DNA of 64,000 nt from Salsipaludibacter sp963735045 (GTDB lineage: Bacteria > Actinomycetota > Nitriliruptoria > Nitriliruptorales > Nitriliruptoraceae), in contig CAVTIZ010000001.1 of assembly GCA_963735045.1 (NCBI GenBank), forward strand, positions 496,001-560,000, read 5' to 3'. The notes beneath the pieces were generated by a model, which worked only from the letters and a program-made list of their open reading frames with translations, ran no database searches and was not told where the DNA came from. Made by a program: the position numbers and the translations under genes. Below are positions 44,801 to 53,749 of this stretch, one piece after another (position 1 is the stretch's first letter; the number at the start of each line of letters is the position of its first letter).

Positions 44801-47800
44801 GGAACATGCCCTGCAACGGCAGCGAGCCCAACAGCGGTCCCCAGAAGGTGTTCTGGACCGTGTGCATCAACTCGTGCTCGTCGAGGCTGTCCGCCAGGCT
44901 CCAGCGCACCCGCGGCTCCTCGGGGACCAGGGTCTCCAGTGGCCGGCACCAGACGGCGGTGCCACCGGGCAACGGTCGGGTCACGGCCGGGGTGGCCCGG
45001 GCGAAGCCGCGCACGGTGACCGTCCAGTTCGGGACCGGGGGGGTCCCGGCCAGCAGGTTCTGCCGGTGGCGCCGGGGGTAGGTGTCGTCCGGATCGGGCT
45101 CCCACAGCACGTCGTCGCCGTCGCGCGTGACCTGCAGCGGCGACGACAGCAGCCAGTAGTGGGTGCCGCCGAGGGTGAGCGGCTGCCACTGCTCGCGGAA
45201 GTCGGGGTGCAACCCGGGGATCGGCGTCGACGAGCGCACGAAGAAGCGCCACCCGGACGGGGCGCGTGCGCTGGAGTAGCGCTGCGGCACCAGGCCCATG
45301 ACCTGGTCCGGCCACGATCCGTACACGGCCGGGAGGTGGCCGCTGACGTGGCGGACGAAGCGATCGGCGGCGATGGTCGCGGGGTGCTCGTCGTCGTCGA
45401 CGGTGCGGACCGCGATCGCGAAGTCGGGACCGAGCACGGGCCCGCTGGCGGGAACCATCTCGTCGGCCAGGACCAGGACGGTCGCGGCGGCCGCCACCAC
45501 CGTGCGGACCTCCCGGGTCGCCCCCTGCTCGGCCAGCACCGGCGACCCGTCCGGGAACAGGTCGGTCGAGCGGGCGGTCACCGTGACGGTCGTCCCCGTG
45601 GCCGCCGCGATCGTGGCGGCGTCCCGGTCCCGGTCCCCCGCCACGAGGCGGGCGACACGCACCGGTGTCGCCGCCGTCGGCGCCACGGTGGCGGGGATCT
45701 CCGGGGTGACCTCGAGCACGGCGGGGTCGGTGTCCGTGGCCGCGGTGATCGCGCTGATGCGGGCATGGTGGGCCACGCCGCCGACCGGTTGCACGACCAC
45801 CAGGTCGTCGACGTCGAGGTCGAGGTCGCCGGTGACGGTGATGCGGCCAGGATCCGCGTCGCGGTCCGGCACCGTGGCCCGGGCGATGGTGCCGTCCGGG
45901 ACCAGCGCGACCAGCGTGCCGCCGACCAGCCCCGCCGGGACCGCCGAGGTCAGCTCCAGGTCCAGCCGCAACGATTCGACCACCCCGTGGACGACCGGCC
46001 GCTCGGGTGCGGGGGCCGCGGGGGACGGGGTGATGGCCAGGACGTCGCCGGTGCGGAGTCGGTGGCCCACCGGCGCGGCGTGTTGCAGCGATCGCCGGGC
46101 CGGGGTGTCGGCCGTGGCGGGCGCGGCCGTCCACCCGGCGCTGGACCCTCCGGCGGCGCCGATCGTGGTGCCCAGCCGGGCCACCCGCAACGACGTCGCG
46201 TGTCGGTCGTCGTGGAAGCGCAGTGGCAGTTCGACGTCCAGCAGCAGGATCGGGCTGGCCCCGACCAGGACCTCCTGGACGGCCGCGAAGGCCGGGGCCA
46301 CGGCGTCGTCGCCGGTGCGGATCCGCACGGCGTCGCCGGCCCCGATGCCGGTGTCGGCATCCACCGCCACGGCGAACCACTGGTCCTGGACGAGCTCGCC
46401 CGTGCTCAGAAGCGAGGTGGGGTACTCGGTGACGCGCAGGGTCCCACCGTCGGTGGGCGAGCGTGGCGTGGCCATGTGCTCGGGCAGGGGCTGGGCGAGC
46501 AGGAGCGGTCCGGTGCTGTGCGCCGCGGGTGGCGCCACCCGGTCCTCCAGCACCTGGTCGGAGCCCCGGACGCCGACGTGGGTGCCGCCACCGCGGGTCC
46601 ACCAACTGGCGTGGATCCACAGCCGGTGGTCGCGGTCGGTGCCCTCCACCACCACGATCGAGCCGGCGGGCGTGCGGGAGAACGCCGTGGGTCCGAGCGA
46701 CGGCGCGCCGGTCGCGTCCGGGGCGCCGGCCACGTCCTGGACCATCAGCACGCGTGGGCGGTCCAGCAGTTCGAAGTAGCGCCGGTTGGCCCACACGACG
46801 TGGCCGATGGTGACGGCACGGTCACCCCCGACGCCGCCGGCCGTCGCGCGCGGGAGCAGGCCGTTGAGTTCCAGCGCTGCGGTCCCGAGCCGACCGCTGG
46901 CCGAGGCGCCCTTCATGTTGACCAACGAGTGCTGGGGCCACGGGTGATCGGTGAAGATGAACACGATCAGCCCGATGAGCTCGAAGTACAGGTCCACCGG
47001 CAGGAAGAAGAACACCGACAGCGAGGTCAGCGGGAACCCCCAGGTGGGGGCGAGGAACAGGGTGAGGAAGAAGTTGCCCCACGCGAAGTGGCCGTCCACG
47101 TCCGGGCGGTCGAGCGGGTCGAACTGTGACAGCGCGTAGGGGTGGATGCCGCTGGTCGGGGCCTCCTGCAGCCGGGCCAGCGTCGCCGGGTCGGCGCCGC
47201 CGAGCAGGCGTGGGTCGTCGTCGCCCAGGTGCCACGGATCGGGAGTCAGGAAGCTGGCCGTCTCCGGGTCGTAGAGCCGACTGCCGAAGCAGACCAACCC
47301 GGTCCCGGCGTCGCTGACGTGGCCGAACAGCGTCGGGCGGTAGGGCCCGGTGACCTGGCCCCACGGGCTCCCGACGGTGTCGAGCACCTGCCACGGCCCG
47401 TCCTCGCCGCGACCATCGGCGCCGGTCGTGCCCGGCGTCGCGACGGCCAGCAGGGTGCCGTGGGGGTCGGTGACGTAGGCCTCGGCCACCGGGGCCCCGA
47501 CGGGACCGTCGAGGCGGGCCAGGACCCGTCCGTCCCACCACAGGAACAGGTGGCGGACGGCACCGGTCTCGTCGGTGACCGCCCACAGGCGCCCGTCGAC
47601 GTCGCGGTGCTCGTGGAGTCGCCGGCCGTCGTGGTCGACCTGGACGCGTCGGCCGAGGGCGTCCCACGCCATGGCGGTGTGCGTCCCGTCGGGGTGGTCG
47701 ATGCCGGTGACCTGGCCGAGCGCGTCGGTGGTGTAGGTCGTGGTGCCCATCCGGGTCCGACGGGCCGTGCGGTTGCCGGTGGCGTCGTGGTCGAAGCGCA

Positions 47801-48680
47801 CCGAGCGTGGTCCGCCGATGATCGCCGTCACACGGCCACCCCCGTCGCTGCGCCAGCGTCGTCGGCGACCGTCGACCACCACCCCCCGGATCCCCCCCGG
47901 AATCCCATCCGGCACGCCACCCGTGGTGGGGCCGGGTCCGCCGGCGTGCTCCCAGGTGACGTCGTGGCTCCCGGCCGGCCCGGTACTGGACCAGCCGACC
48001 AGGCGTCCCCGGCCGTCGTGGTCGTAGACGTGCTCGGTCCCGTCGGCGCTGCGACGTCCCAGGATCCGGCCCCCGCGATCCAGCCGCGTCGTGGCCAGCG
48101 TCGTCCCGTCCGGTGCCGTGACCGTCACCGCACCCGGCGCGCGGTGCTCGGTCCAGCCCCAGCCTCCCGCCAGGCCCACGGTCGTGGCCGCGCCGGACCG
48201 GGAGATGGTGGCGACGGTCGCGCCGTCGTCGGCCTCGATGCGCCACGAACCGGCACCGGTCGGGCGGACGTGCAGGTCGCTGGCCGACCCCGGCACCGTC
48301 ACCCGGCGGGGACGGCCCTGGTCGTCGCGATCGATCCGGAGCACGGCCGCCCGGGCGCCGTCGCGGCGCTCGATCCGGGTGGAGGTCCCGTCCCGGCGCG
48401 CCGTCGTCGTGCCGAGGCGGTCGATCCCGACCACGGCGTCGCCGTCGGTCCGCAACGTCAGGAGCGCGCCGTCGTCGTCGTCGACGCGGACCGCCCCGTG
48501 GCGGGGGTCGCGCCGGACCAGCAGGGTGGTGCCGTCGGCGCGTTCGACCCGGTGGACGTCGTCGCGGCCGCGTTCCCGGGTGACCCGCCGGGTGCCACGG
48601 GCGGGGTCGTGGACGACGGTCGTGGACGACGGGTCGTCCCGACCGGTCGCCGGTCCCGCGTCGTCGATCGTGTCACTCAT
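41850..48680 (-). CDS. Giant RHS-repeat / HExxH / tyrosinase fusion protein (putative CIS effector)
   Basis: A 2,276-aa protein starting at ATG 48680 (GGGGAG 8 nt upstream; GTG 48689 is too close to that site). In order: YD/RHS repeats (about 1-480) ending with the RHS core motif SRLYDPETASFLTPDPW (Tyr470) and QFDPLDRPDVDG; a strongly hydrophobic stretch (about 535-580); a large beta-rich region; a zincin-like motif HELMH (His1269-His1273) followed by TVQ, as in DUF4157/eCIS-core proteins; a Pro-rich linker (about 1545-1565); further beta domains; and a C-terminal tyrosinase. The tyrosinase has CuA His2033, His2051 and His2060 (with Cys2049, a CxH pair) and CuB His2181, His2185 and His2216/2217. 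It is encoded downstream of a contractile-tail operon. Confidence 0.88.
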   Translation of the reverse strand: MSDTIDDAGPATGRDDPSSTTVVHDPARGTRRVTRERGRDDVHRVERADGTTLLVRRDPRHGAVRVDDDDGALLTLRTDGDAVVGIDRLGTTTARRDGTSTRIERRDGARAAVLRIDRDDQGRPRRVTVPGSASDLHVRPTGAGSWRIEADDGATVATISRSGAATTVGLAGGWGWTEHRAPGAVTVTAPDGTTLATTRLDRGGRILGRRSADGTEHVYDHDGRGRLVGWSSTGPAGSHDVTWEHAGGPGPTTGGVPDGIPGGIRGVVVDGRRRRWRSDGGGRVTAIIGGPRSVRFDHDATGNRTARRTRMGTTTYTTDALGQVTGIDHPDGTHTAMAWDALGRRVQVDHDGRRLHEHRDVDGRLWAVTDETGAVRHLFLWWDGRVLARLDGPVGAPVAEAYVTDPHGTLLAVATPGTTGADGRGEDGPWQVLDTVGSPWGQVTGPYRPTLFGHVSDAGTGLVCFGSRLYDPETASFLTPDPWHLGDDDPRLLGGADPATLARLQEAPTSGIHPYALSQFDPLDRPDVDGHFAWGNFFLTLFLAPTWGFPLTSLSVFFFLPVDLYFELIGLIVFIFTDHPWPQHSLVNMKGASASGRLGTAALELNGLLPRATAGGVGGDRAVTIGHVVWANRRYFELLDRPRVLMVQDVAGAPDATGAPSLGPTAFSRTPAGSIVVVEGTDRDHRLWIHASWWTRGGGTHVGVRGSDQVLEDRVAPPAAHSTGPLLLAQPLPEHMATPRSPTDGGTLRVTEYPTSLLSTGELVQDQWFAVAVDADTGIGAGDAVRIRTGDDAVAPAFAAVQEVLVGASPILLLDVELPLRFHDDRHATSLRVARLGTTIGAAGGSSAGWTAAPATADTPARRSLQHAAPVGHRLRTGDVLAITPSPAAPAPERPVVHGVVESLRLDLELTSAVPAGLVGGTLVALVPDGTIARATVPDRDADPGRITVTGDLDLDVDDLVVVQPVGGVAHHARISAITAATDTDPAVLEVTPEIPATVAPTAATPVRVARLVAGDRDRDAATIAAATGTTVTVTARSTDLFPDGSPVLAEQGATREVRTVVAAAATVLVLADEMVPASGPVLGPDFAIAVRTVDDDEHPATIAADRFVRHVSGHLPAVYGSWPDQVMGLVPQRYSSARAPSGWRFFVRSSTPIPGLHPDFREQWQPLTLGGTHYWLLSSPLQVTRDGDDVLWEPDPDDTYPRRHRQNLLAGTPPVPNWTVTVRGFARATPAVTRPLPGGTAVWCRPLETLVPEEPRVRWSLADSLDEHELMHTVQNTFWGPLLGSLPLQGMFRTAADTVAATGSPRPDWMMWNPFDETGDAVGFDDTNVFELLSMAGLMQLAWTFIILGPALLDDDARHRLLGLDFADWGQVFNPVNQQIINHVPEVDPDADAGDRWGLNVANLLARAVDMRSWTPLIGMVPLLLPDGPTNFIEQQASRASGDLYSTIVTVDDHSNRTLRMRMGTLLSENRDGNRTVPLGDSARVMVFLEQLGRWLRLDRCDAPTDPAHVAEYFSVGFDASRDHTSTWIVGLAGITVDAVPGTGPGLVPHDLYEYAPPAPPTPPDPPTPPAVVTTRVVEGPATDPATGSPLTPRPATTFLEVQAGDVLRPRARALVPAAPAVTRAAGFYLVPGSEGTFTVRAYDTTAGTGDKDAFTWSATVTVAGTVRLDDDVVAWALPLAQGDPGPPPAPTTGDVSRVMTQRAHLVVDGQDTTGWAIEVGPGLAAEAVPAGQGWTVTFGDPGTGFPARSRLRIWRPVRGDDADLFDFEHDDEPTHAGIRSYLDEVVWLPVRDCSVETTELGTLADSTMAAHAEHVRNLPIPVAGAGSIVVTPTDGRTLVHEPVGDGAANREWRFTLDGRRAVEEPIAFPVRVRFGQGATTVDRTFTITVEPSIVLDTTPAGGPREVGDTAGALALAISGGTPPYEVDGALPTGLQASIGGATVTLTTTAGAGAGSHVLVVRDAADRLGIRTVTILGGPPTPAGVHRRRSAWDLASGGTWDPVLEAYARAVARMQARPASDPTSWSFQAALHGSYVGPPSGSGPWAECQHEGWFFLPWHRMYLYWFERIVRAAVVADGGPADFAIPYWNYEEAAPRNSLPLAFREPTLPDGTANPLSIPARRQSTVAAGGQLPSSLTSSAAAMATVAFSLPAGIDSFGGAPVGPSHFRAGGTGQLEQQPHNVIHGAVGGAPGTACAGRFMSDGNCAALDPIFWLHHANIDRLWEVWLAQGGGRRNPTATAWLDRPFELYDENGAVVSLTPADVLATGSQLDYVYA

Positions 48681-48713
48681 CGCGTCCACTCCCCATGTCG
48701 TGGCGCCCGGGCC

Positions 48714-48743
48714 GTCGCGATCGGGTCCGTCGCGATCGGATCG
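48714..48743. repeat. Imperfect 15-bp tandem repeat before the effector gene
   Basis: GTCGCGATCGGGTCC is followed directly by GTCGCGATCGGATCG in the 108-nt gap between the giant fusion gene and the gene before it. The units contain the palindrome TCGCGA. Role unknown; a regulatory or processing site is possible. Confidence 0.55.
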
Positions 48744-48788
48744 TCGTGATCCGGTCGTCGCACCTCGGCTGGCCCCGGCGTCGCCACG

Positions 48789-51700
48789 TCAGGTCCCGAT
48801 GCTGACGCTCACGGAGGCACCGCCACCGATCGCGCTGAGCTCGTCCAGCAGGGCCTCCCATTCACGCTCCACGCCGTCGAGCACCGCGGAGAACGCGGCC
48901 TTGACCTCGACCACCAGTTCCCCGGCGATGTCGAGGTCGAGCGCCGCCACGGCCTCGAGCGCGGCCGTGATCGACGCGGTCCGGTCGACCAGTGGGGCGA
49001 GCACGGTCGAGGGCCGCAGGACCTCCAGGTCGGTGCGGAGCCCGGCGAACGGGTCGAGGTCGCCCAGCAGCTCGCCCGGGTCCAGGTCCTCCACCAGGGC
49101 CAGGGCCGCATCGACGACCAACCCCAGCTCGGCGGCGACGGCTGCCGGCGAGTGCAGGTCCAGCAGCCCGATGGCGGCGTCGATCGTCGCGCGGGCCTCG
49201 TCCTCGATCGGCGTGGGATCCAGCACCGCCAGCTCGGCCACGACGGCGTCCAGCACGGCCTGGAGGCGCGCCGCGACGCTGCCCGGCATCAGCGGCGACA
49301 GACCGGCGAAGAGTTCGTTCCACAACGACAGCAGCCCGACCGACAGCTCGTCGACGAACGTCGCCAGCTTCGCCTGGATGCGGTCACCGATGTCGTCCAG
49401 CTCGGCGACCAACGGCGCCGGGTCCACCGCGTCCACCAGGGCGTCCACGAACACGGTGACCCCGGCCCGCGGGTCGAGCGTGTCGTCGAGCAGCGGGGCG
49501 GGGAGGAGGTCGTCCAGCGCACGGGCCAGCAGGCGCATGCTGCGCCCGAGCCCCGACGGCGCCCCCGCCTCGGCCGTCCGGGCCATCTCGGTCCGGGCGG
49601 GCGCCGTCACCGCCACGTCCAGCTCCACCCGTGCCTCCAGCCGCACGGGGCCCAGCGACGCGTCCAGCCGGGCACGGCCGGCGGCGTCCAGGTCCAGGTC
49701 GTCGAGCATCGCCTGGAGACCGGCCAACCGCGCGGCCGTCCCGGCCAGCGGGCCGTCGGCGACGGCCGCGTCGAACCACCCCCGACGGGCGTCGATGCCG
49801 TCCGCGATGCCGACCGCCGCGCTGGTGGCCGGTGCCAGCAGGCCACGCAGTGAGCGGGTCACGTCGGCCACCTGGCCCAGCGCCTCGCCCACCAGGCCAT
49901 CGGCCAGGCCGTGCAGGCGACCGCGGATCTCGGCCACCAGGGCCGCGAACGGACGCAGGATGTCGCCGAAGCGGAACGCCTCCGCCGCGGCAACCGGGAT
50001 CGGGGGCCCGCTGCCGTCACTGCGGCTGGCCAGTTCCTGTTCGACCGCGCCGGTGAGCATGCCGGGCGTGCCGGCGATCCCACCCAACAGCTCGCCCATC
50101 GCGGCCTCGAGGTCGATGGCGGCCACGGCGTCGTGCACGGCCGCCCACGCCTGCTGCAGGGGCGCGAACAACGGGGCGGGGTCCACGGTTGCCCGCACGG
50201 TGTCGAGGAGGTCCTGGAAGACCCCCTCGAGGGGAGCGACGAGCACGCGCGGGTCGACCGACCGCAGCGTCCCGAGCAACTGGTCGAACAGGTCGGACAG
50301 GGCGTCGGTGAGCGGCGCCAGGGAGATGTCGTCCAGGCCGTCCAGCAACTCGTCGAAGGGCGGGTCGAGCTCGGCGACCAGGGCCTCGGGGGTGGCGCGT
50401 TCGAGCGCCGCGCCGAGTTCGTCCCACAACGCCGTGACGGGTTCCAGGACGGCATCGACGTCGATGGTCGCCACGGCGTCGTCGAACGGCGTGGAGAGCT
50501 CCACGGCCAGGTCCATCTCCCGGAGCACCGACGCGGCGCCGGCGATCACCGCCTTGAGCGCGTCCGGGACCGAGTCGGTGTCCAGGGCCCCCTGCACCTG
50601 CTCGCGGATCTCGGCCAGTGCCTCCAGCACCTGGGCACCGGCGGCGTCGAAGTCGATGCCGTCGAGCTCGGCGACCAGCGCCTCGAGTTGGGTGGTGATG
50701 CCCTCGATCAGCGGCTCGGCCTCGGCCAGGATCGCGCCCAGCGGGTCGACGACGACGTCGATCGCGTCCCGCAGGTCCTCGATCGGGAAGTCGTCGAACA
50801 CGCCCTCGACGAGGTCGACCAGGCCCTGCACGGCATCGGTCAGCGTGGACGTGTCGAGGCCGTCGAGCAGGGGGACGAGTTCCCGGATCGGGGCGACCAG
50901 GTCGTCCAGGAAGGCGAACCCCTCGAAGCGCAGGATCTCGCCCTGGAGATCGCGCAGCGCCACGACGACGGTGTCGCGGACCTGCTCGAGGGGCAGTCCG
51001 CGGACCTGGGCGACCAGTCGTGCCTGGAGGTCCTCGATCCCGGTGAGCAGCTCGCCGAGGGGGCCGGCCTCGGTCAGCGACAGCAGTTCCTCGCGGGCCA
51101 CCTCGATCGCCGCGGCCACCGACGATGCGGTGACGTCGTCGAGCCGGGTGGCGATGTCCCGCAGGGGTCCGACCAGCAGCGCGAGTGGGTCGACGCCGGG
51201 GCGCGGCAGCGACGCGAGCAGGCCCTCGAGCCGGCCACCGACGTCGAGTTCCACCAGCTGGTTGCGGGCGGTGCGCAGGTCGGTGGTGACGCCGTCGACG
51301 TAGTGCGGCAGGGTCGTGTCCACGAGCCGGTCCAACAGCACCGACAGCCGTGCGACCGCGGCGACGAGTTCGTCCAGCGCCGCGACGTCGACGGCGGCGC
51401 GGCCGCCGGCGGCGACGGCGAGGTCGAGTTCGACGTCGATCTCGGCCAGCAGCAGCGCGACCGGACCGTGGTCCCCGGCGGCGACCACGATGCCGACCGC
51501 CGTGTCGAGGCCCCCGGCGAGTGCATCGAGCGCGTCGAGGTCCAGCGTGGCGAAGGTGTCCAGCAGCAGTTCCGCCAGCGCCCGCGGATCGGTCACGCCG
51601 GCCCCCAGTGCGGCGAGCCGGTCGAAGGCGGCCTCCAGGGGCGCGGGGACCTGGAAGCCGAATCCGTCGGCGACCCGACCGACCACGTCGTCGACCAGGG

Positions 51701-52091
51701 TCGACAGGTCCAGCGTCTGGCCGACCTGCGTCAGCAGCCGATCCACCAGGTCGCCGCCGTCGTCGGCCAGGATCGCCACGGCCTCCTCGACCAGCGCCAC
51801 CAGTGTCGCGATGGCCGTGACCACGTCGTCCAGCTCCCCGACGTCGGGCAGCGCGACCAGGTCCCCCAGCTCGGCCAGGGCGGTCGTGGCCAGGCGAACG
51901 ATCGCGTCCGGGTCGGCCTCGAGGTCCTCGACCACCGCGATGGCCGTGCCCAGGTCACCCAGCAGGGTGCCGACGTCCAGGGCGGCCGGGTCGAGGCCGG
52001 TGTCCACGTCCACGGAGATCCGGACCCGGCCCAGGGCGTCGTCGATCGCCGTGAAGTCCAGGGCACCGAGCTGCTCGACGATGGTGGGCAT
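48789..52091 (-). CDS. Large Ala/Leu/Asp-rich helical protein of the contractile-tail operon
   Basis: A 1,100-aa protein, ATG 52091 overlapping the previous stop (TGATG). Its composition is striking: Ala, Leu, Val and Asp dominate, Lys is almost absent, and heptad/undecad-like blocks such as LDxLxxxLxxxV repeat through nearly the whole chain (e.g. VDPLALLVGPLRDIATRLDDV). Such sequences predict long amphipathic helices, as in tape-measure or apolipoprotein-like proteins. There is no signal peptide or catalytic motif. A tape-measure role is possible but its place after the baseplate genes is unusual; a cargo carrier or toxin partner is also possible. I do not recognise a family. Confidence 0.7.
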   Translation of the reverse strand: MPTIVEQLGALDFTAIDDALGRVRISVDVDTGLDPAALDVGTLLGDLGTAIAVVEDLEADPDAIVRLATTALAELGDLVALPDVGELDDVVTAIATLVALVEEAVAILADDGGDLVDRLLTQVGQTLDLSTLVDDVVGRVADGFGFQVPAPLEAAFDRLAALGAGVTDPRALAELLLDTFATLDLDALDALAGGLDTAVGIVVAAGDHGPVALLLAEIDVELDLAVAAGGRAAVDVAALDELVAAVARLSVLLDRLVDTTLPHYVDGVTTDLRTARNQLVELDVGGRLEGLLASLPRPGVDPLALLVGPLRDIATRLDDVTASSVAAAIEVAREELLSLTEAGPLGELLTGIEDLQARLVAQVRGLPLEQVRDTVVVALRDLQGEILRFEGFAFLDDLVAPIRELVPLLDGLDTSTLTDAVQGLVDLVEGVFDDFPIEDLRDAIDVVVDPLGAILAEAEPLIEGITTQLEALVAELDGIDFDAAGAQVLEALAEIREQVQGALDTDSVPDALKAVIAGAASVLREMDLAVELSTPFDDAVATIDVDAVLEPVTALWDELGAALERATPEALVAELDPPFDELLDGLDDISLAPLTDALSDLFDQLLGTLRSVDPRVLVAPLEGVFQDLLDTVRATVDPAPLFAPLQQAWAAVHDAVAAIDLEAAMGELLGGIAGTPGMLTGAVEQELASRSDGSGPPIPVAAAEAFRFGDILRPFAALVAEIRGRLHGLADGLVGEALGQVADVTRSLRGLLAPATSAAVGIADGIDARRGWFDAAVADGPLAGTAARLAGLQAMLDDLDLDAAGRARLDASLGPVRLEARVELDVAVTAPARTEMARTAEAGAPSGLGRSMRLLARALDDLLPAPLLDDTLDPRAGVTVFVDALVDAVDPAPLVAELDDIGDRIQAKLATFVDELSVGLLSLWNELFAGLSPLMPGSVAARLQAVLDAVVAELAVLDPTPIEDEARATIDAAIGLLDLHSPAAVAAELGLVVDAALALVEDLDPGELLGDLDPFAGLRTDLEVLRPSTVLAPLVDRTASITAALEAVAALDLDIAGELVVEVKAAFSAVLDGVEREWEALLDELSAIGGGASVSVSIGT

Positions 52092-53749
52092 CAGCCGTCC
52101 CCGTCCCCACGCGCGTAGCGCAGCGTGATGTCGGTCAGCTCGATGGTGCAGAACAGGGGGCTGGAGAACACCAGCGTGCCCGCGTCGCCGCCGGGCAGGC
52201 CGTGGAATGGCGTCCCGGGCAGCGCGGCACGGTCCACGGCCAGCGTGGCCTCCGGCAGCGTCACCAGCGGCTCGTCGGCGAGCAGGATCGGCCGGCCGCC
52301 GGGGTCGGGGTCGACGATCGCGATGCGCACCAGCGGGTCGGGGTCGGCCACCCACAGGAAGGTCCCGGAGGTGGCCGTGACGGTCACGGCGACCGGCCGA
52401 TCGATCGTCGTGGGCACGGTCAACTCGCCCCAGACGACGTCGACGCGGCCCGGGTCGCCTCCCGGCTCGACGGTGACCACGGCCGGCGGCGCCAGCGGCG
52501 CGTCGTCGGACCCGGGCGCGGCGTCGACCAGGTGGATCGAGAGTTCGGCCGGCCCGGGGGCGCGCCCGACCACCCCGACCCGGGCGACCTGCTCACCGCG
52601 CAGCGACTCGGGCGGCAGGGCCCGCCGGACCGGATCGGGGCCGACCACGACCCCCGCCACGGCACGTGTCGTGGGCAACAGGTCCGACAGTTCGGCGAGC
52701 CGGATGCCGTCGTAACGCACGTGGACGTCGGCCACGGCACTGGTGGGGGCCTCGGTCGGCAGCGCGTCACCCCGCAACGGGACGGTCGTGGGTCCGCCCG
52801 CGAGCACGGCGGTCGTGGTCCCGGGGATCGAGCGCAGCAGCGCACCACGGATCGTCGGCGTGGACAGCGCGACCCGGCTGTCGGCAGCGGCCCGCACCGT
52901 GACCGCGCCGGCCAGCGGCTCGTCGGCGTCCAGCCGCGCCTGCAGGGCCGCCCGCACCCCGATGGCCAGGTCGACGTCGGTGGTCGGGGTCCCGGCCGGG
53001 AGCTCGCCGGGGAACGCCCACAGCACCGTGTCGTCGGGCCCGGTGACCTCCAGGTCACGGGCGGTCGGGGCCGCCCAGCCGGTGACCCGGTGCACGTCCA
53101 GCGCAGCCGCGTCCGGGAAGTCGGGGGCGTCGCCGTCCACCAGCGCGATCCGGAGCTGGTCGCCGGCCAGGTCCGGCAGCGTCAGCACCGAGCCCGTGAA
53201 GGACCCGCCGGTGAACATGGCGGCGCGTTCACCGGCCCTGGGCACCGCGGGCACGGTCACGGCGGGTGCGAAGAAGGCCCCCCCGACGATCGGCGTGACG
53301 GCGAGCCGATGGTGCAGGTCACCGGCGGAGAGGTCGGCCTGGTCGGTCAGGAGGACGTCGTCGTGGCACAGGCCGTTGCGCACCGGCGGGACCGACGTCG
53401 TGGCGGCCGGGTCGAGGCTGGCGAAGTGGAGGCTGCGGATCCGCCGGCCGGCGGGCACGTCCACCACGACGGCACCGTCCTGGAGGTGGAAGGTGAGTTC
53501 GCCCAGCGACACCGCCGCGGTGCCGGACCCGGGTGGTCCGATCGACAGGACGGCGGGGGCCACCTCGATGTCGTCGACGCCGGTCAGCGCGGCCCACTGC
53601 AGTGGGAAGGAGACGCCGTCGGGCCCACACTCACGGGTGCTGGCCGTGGACGTCACCGCCAGGGCCGACACCTGGTGGAACACCGGCAACAGCACCGCGT
53701 CCCACCGGTCCTGGCGGGCGAGCAGCGCGATGTCCACACCGGGCGACAT
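52091..53749 (-). CDS. Beta-rich structural protein of the tail operon, unknown
   Basis: A 552-aa protein; ATG 53749 overlaps the stop of the gene before it by one base, and its own stop overlaps the next start. Composition is Thr/Val/Gly/Asp/Pro-rich with short alternating hydrophobic stretches, suggesting stacked beta domains (e.g. AVSLGELTFHLQDGAVVVDVPAG and the C-terminal AGTLVFSSPLFCTIELTDITLRYA). No signal peptide, membrane helix or catalytic motif is seen. Its tight coupling to the tail genes suggests a baseplate, fibre or decoration part, but I recognise no family. Confidence 0.65.
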   Translation of the reverse strand: MSPGVDIALLARQDRWDAVLLPVFHQVSALAVTSTASTRECGPDGVSFPLQWAALTGVDDIEVAPAVLSIGPPGSGTAAVSLGELTFHLQDGAVVVDVPAGRRIRSLHFASLDPAATTSVPPVRNGLCHDDVLLTDQADLSAGDLHHRLAVTPIVGGAFFAPAVTVPAVPRAGERAAMFTGGSFTGSVLTLPDLAGDQLRIALVDGDAPDFPDAAALDVHRVTGWAAPTARDLEVTGPDDTVLWAFPGELPAGTPTTDVDLAIGVRAALQARLDADEPLAGAVTVRAAADSRVALSTPTIRGALLRSIPGTTTAVLAGGPTTVPLRGDALPTEAPTSAVADVHVRYDGIRLAELSDLLPTTRAVAGVVVGPDPVRRALPPESLRGEQVARVGVVGRAPGPAELSIHLVDAAPGSDDAPLAPPAVVTVEPGGDPGRVDVVWGELTVPTTIDRPVAVTVTATSGTFLWVADPDPLVRIAIVDPDPGGRPILLADEPLVTLPEATLAVDRAALPGTPFHGLPGGDAGTLVFSSPLFCTIELTDITLRYARGDGDG

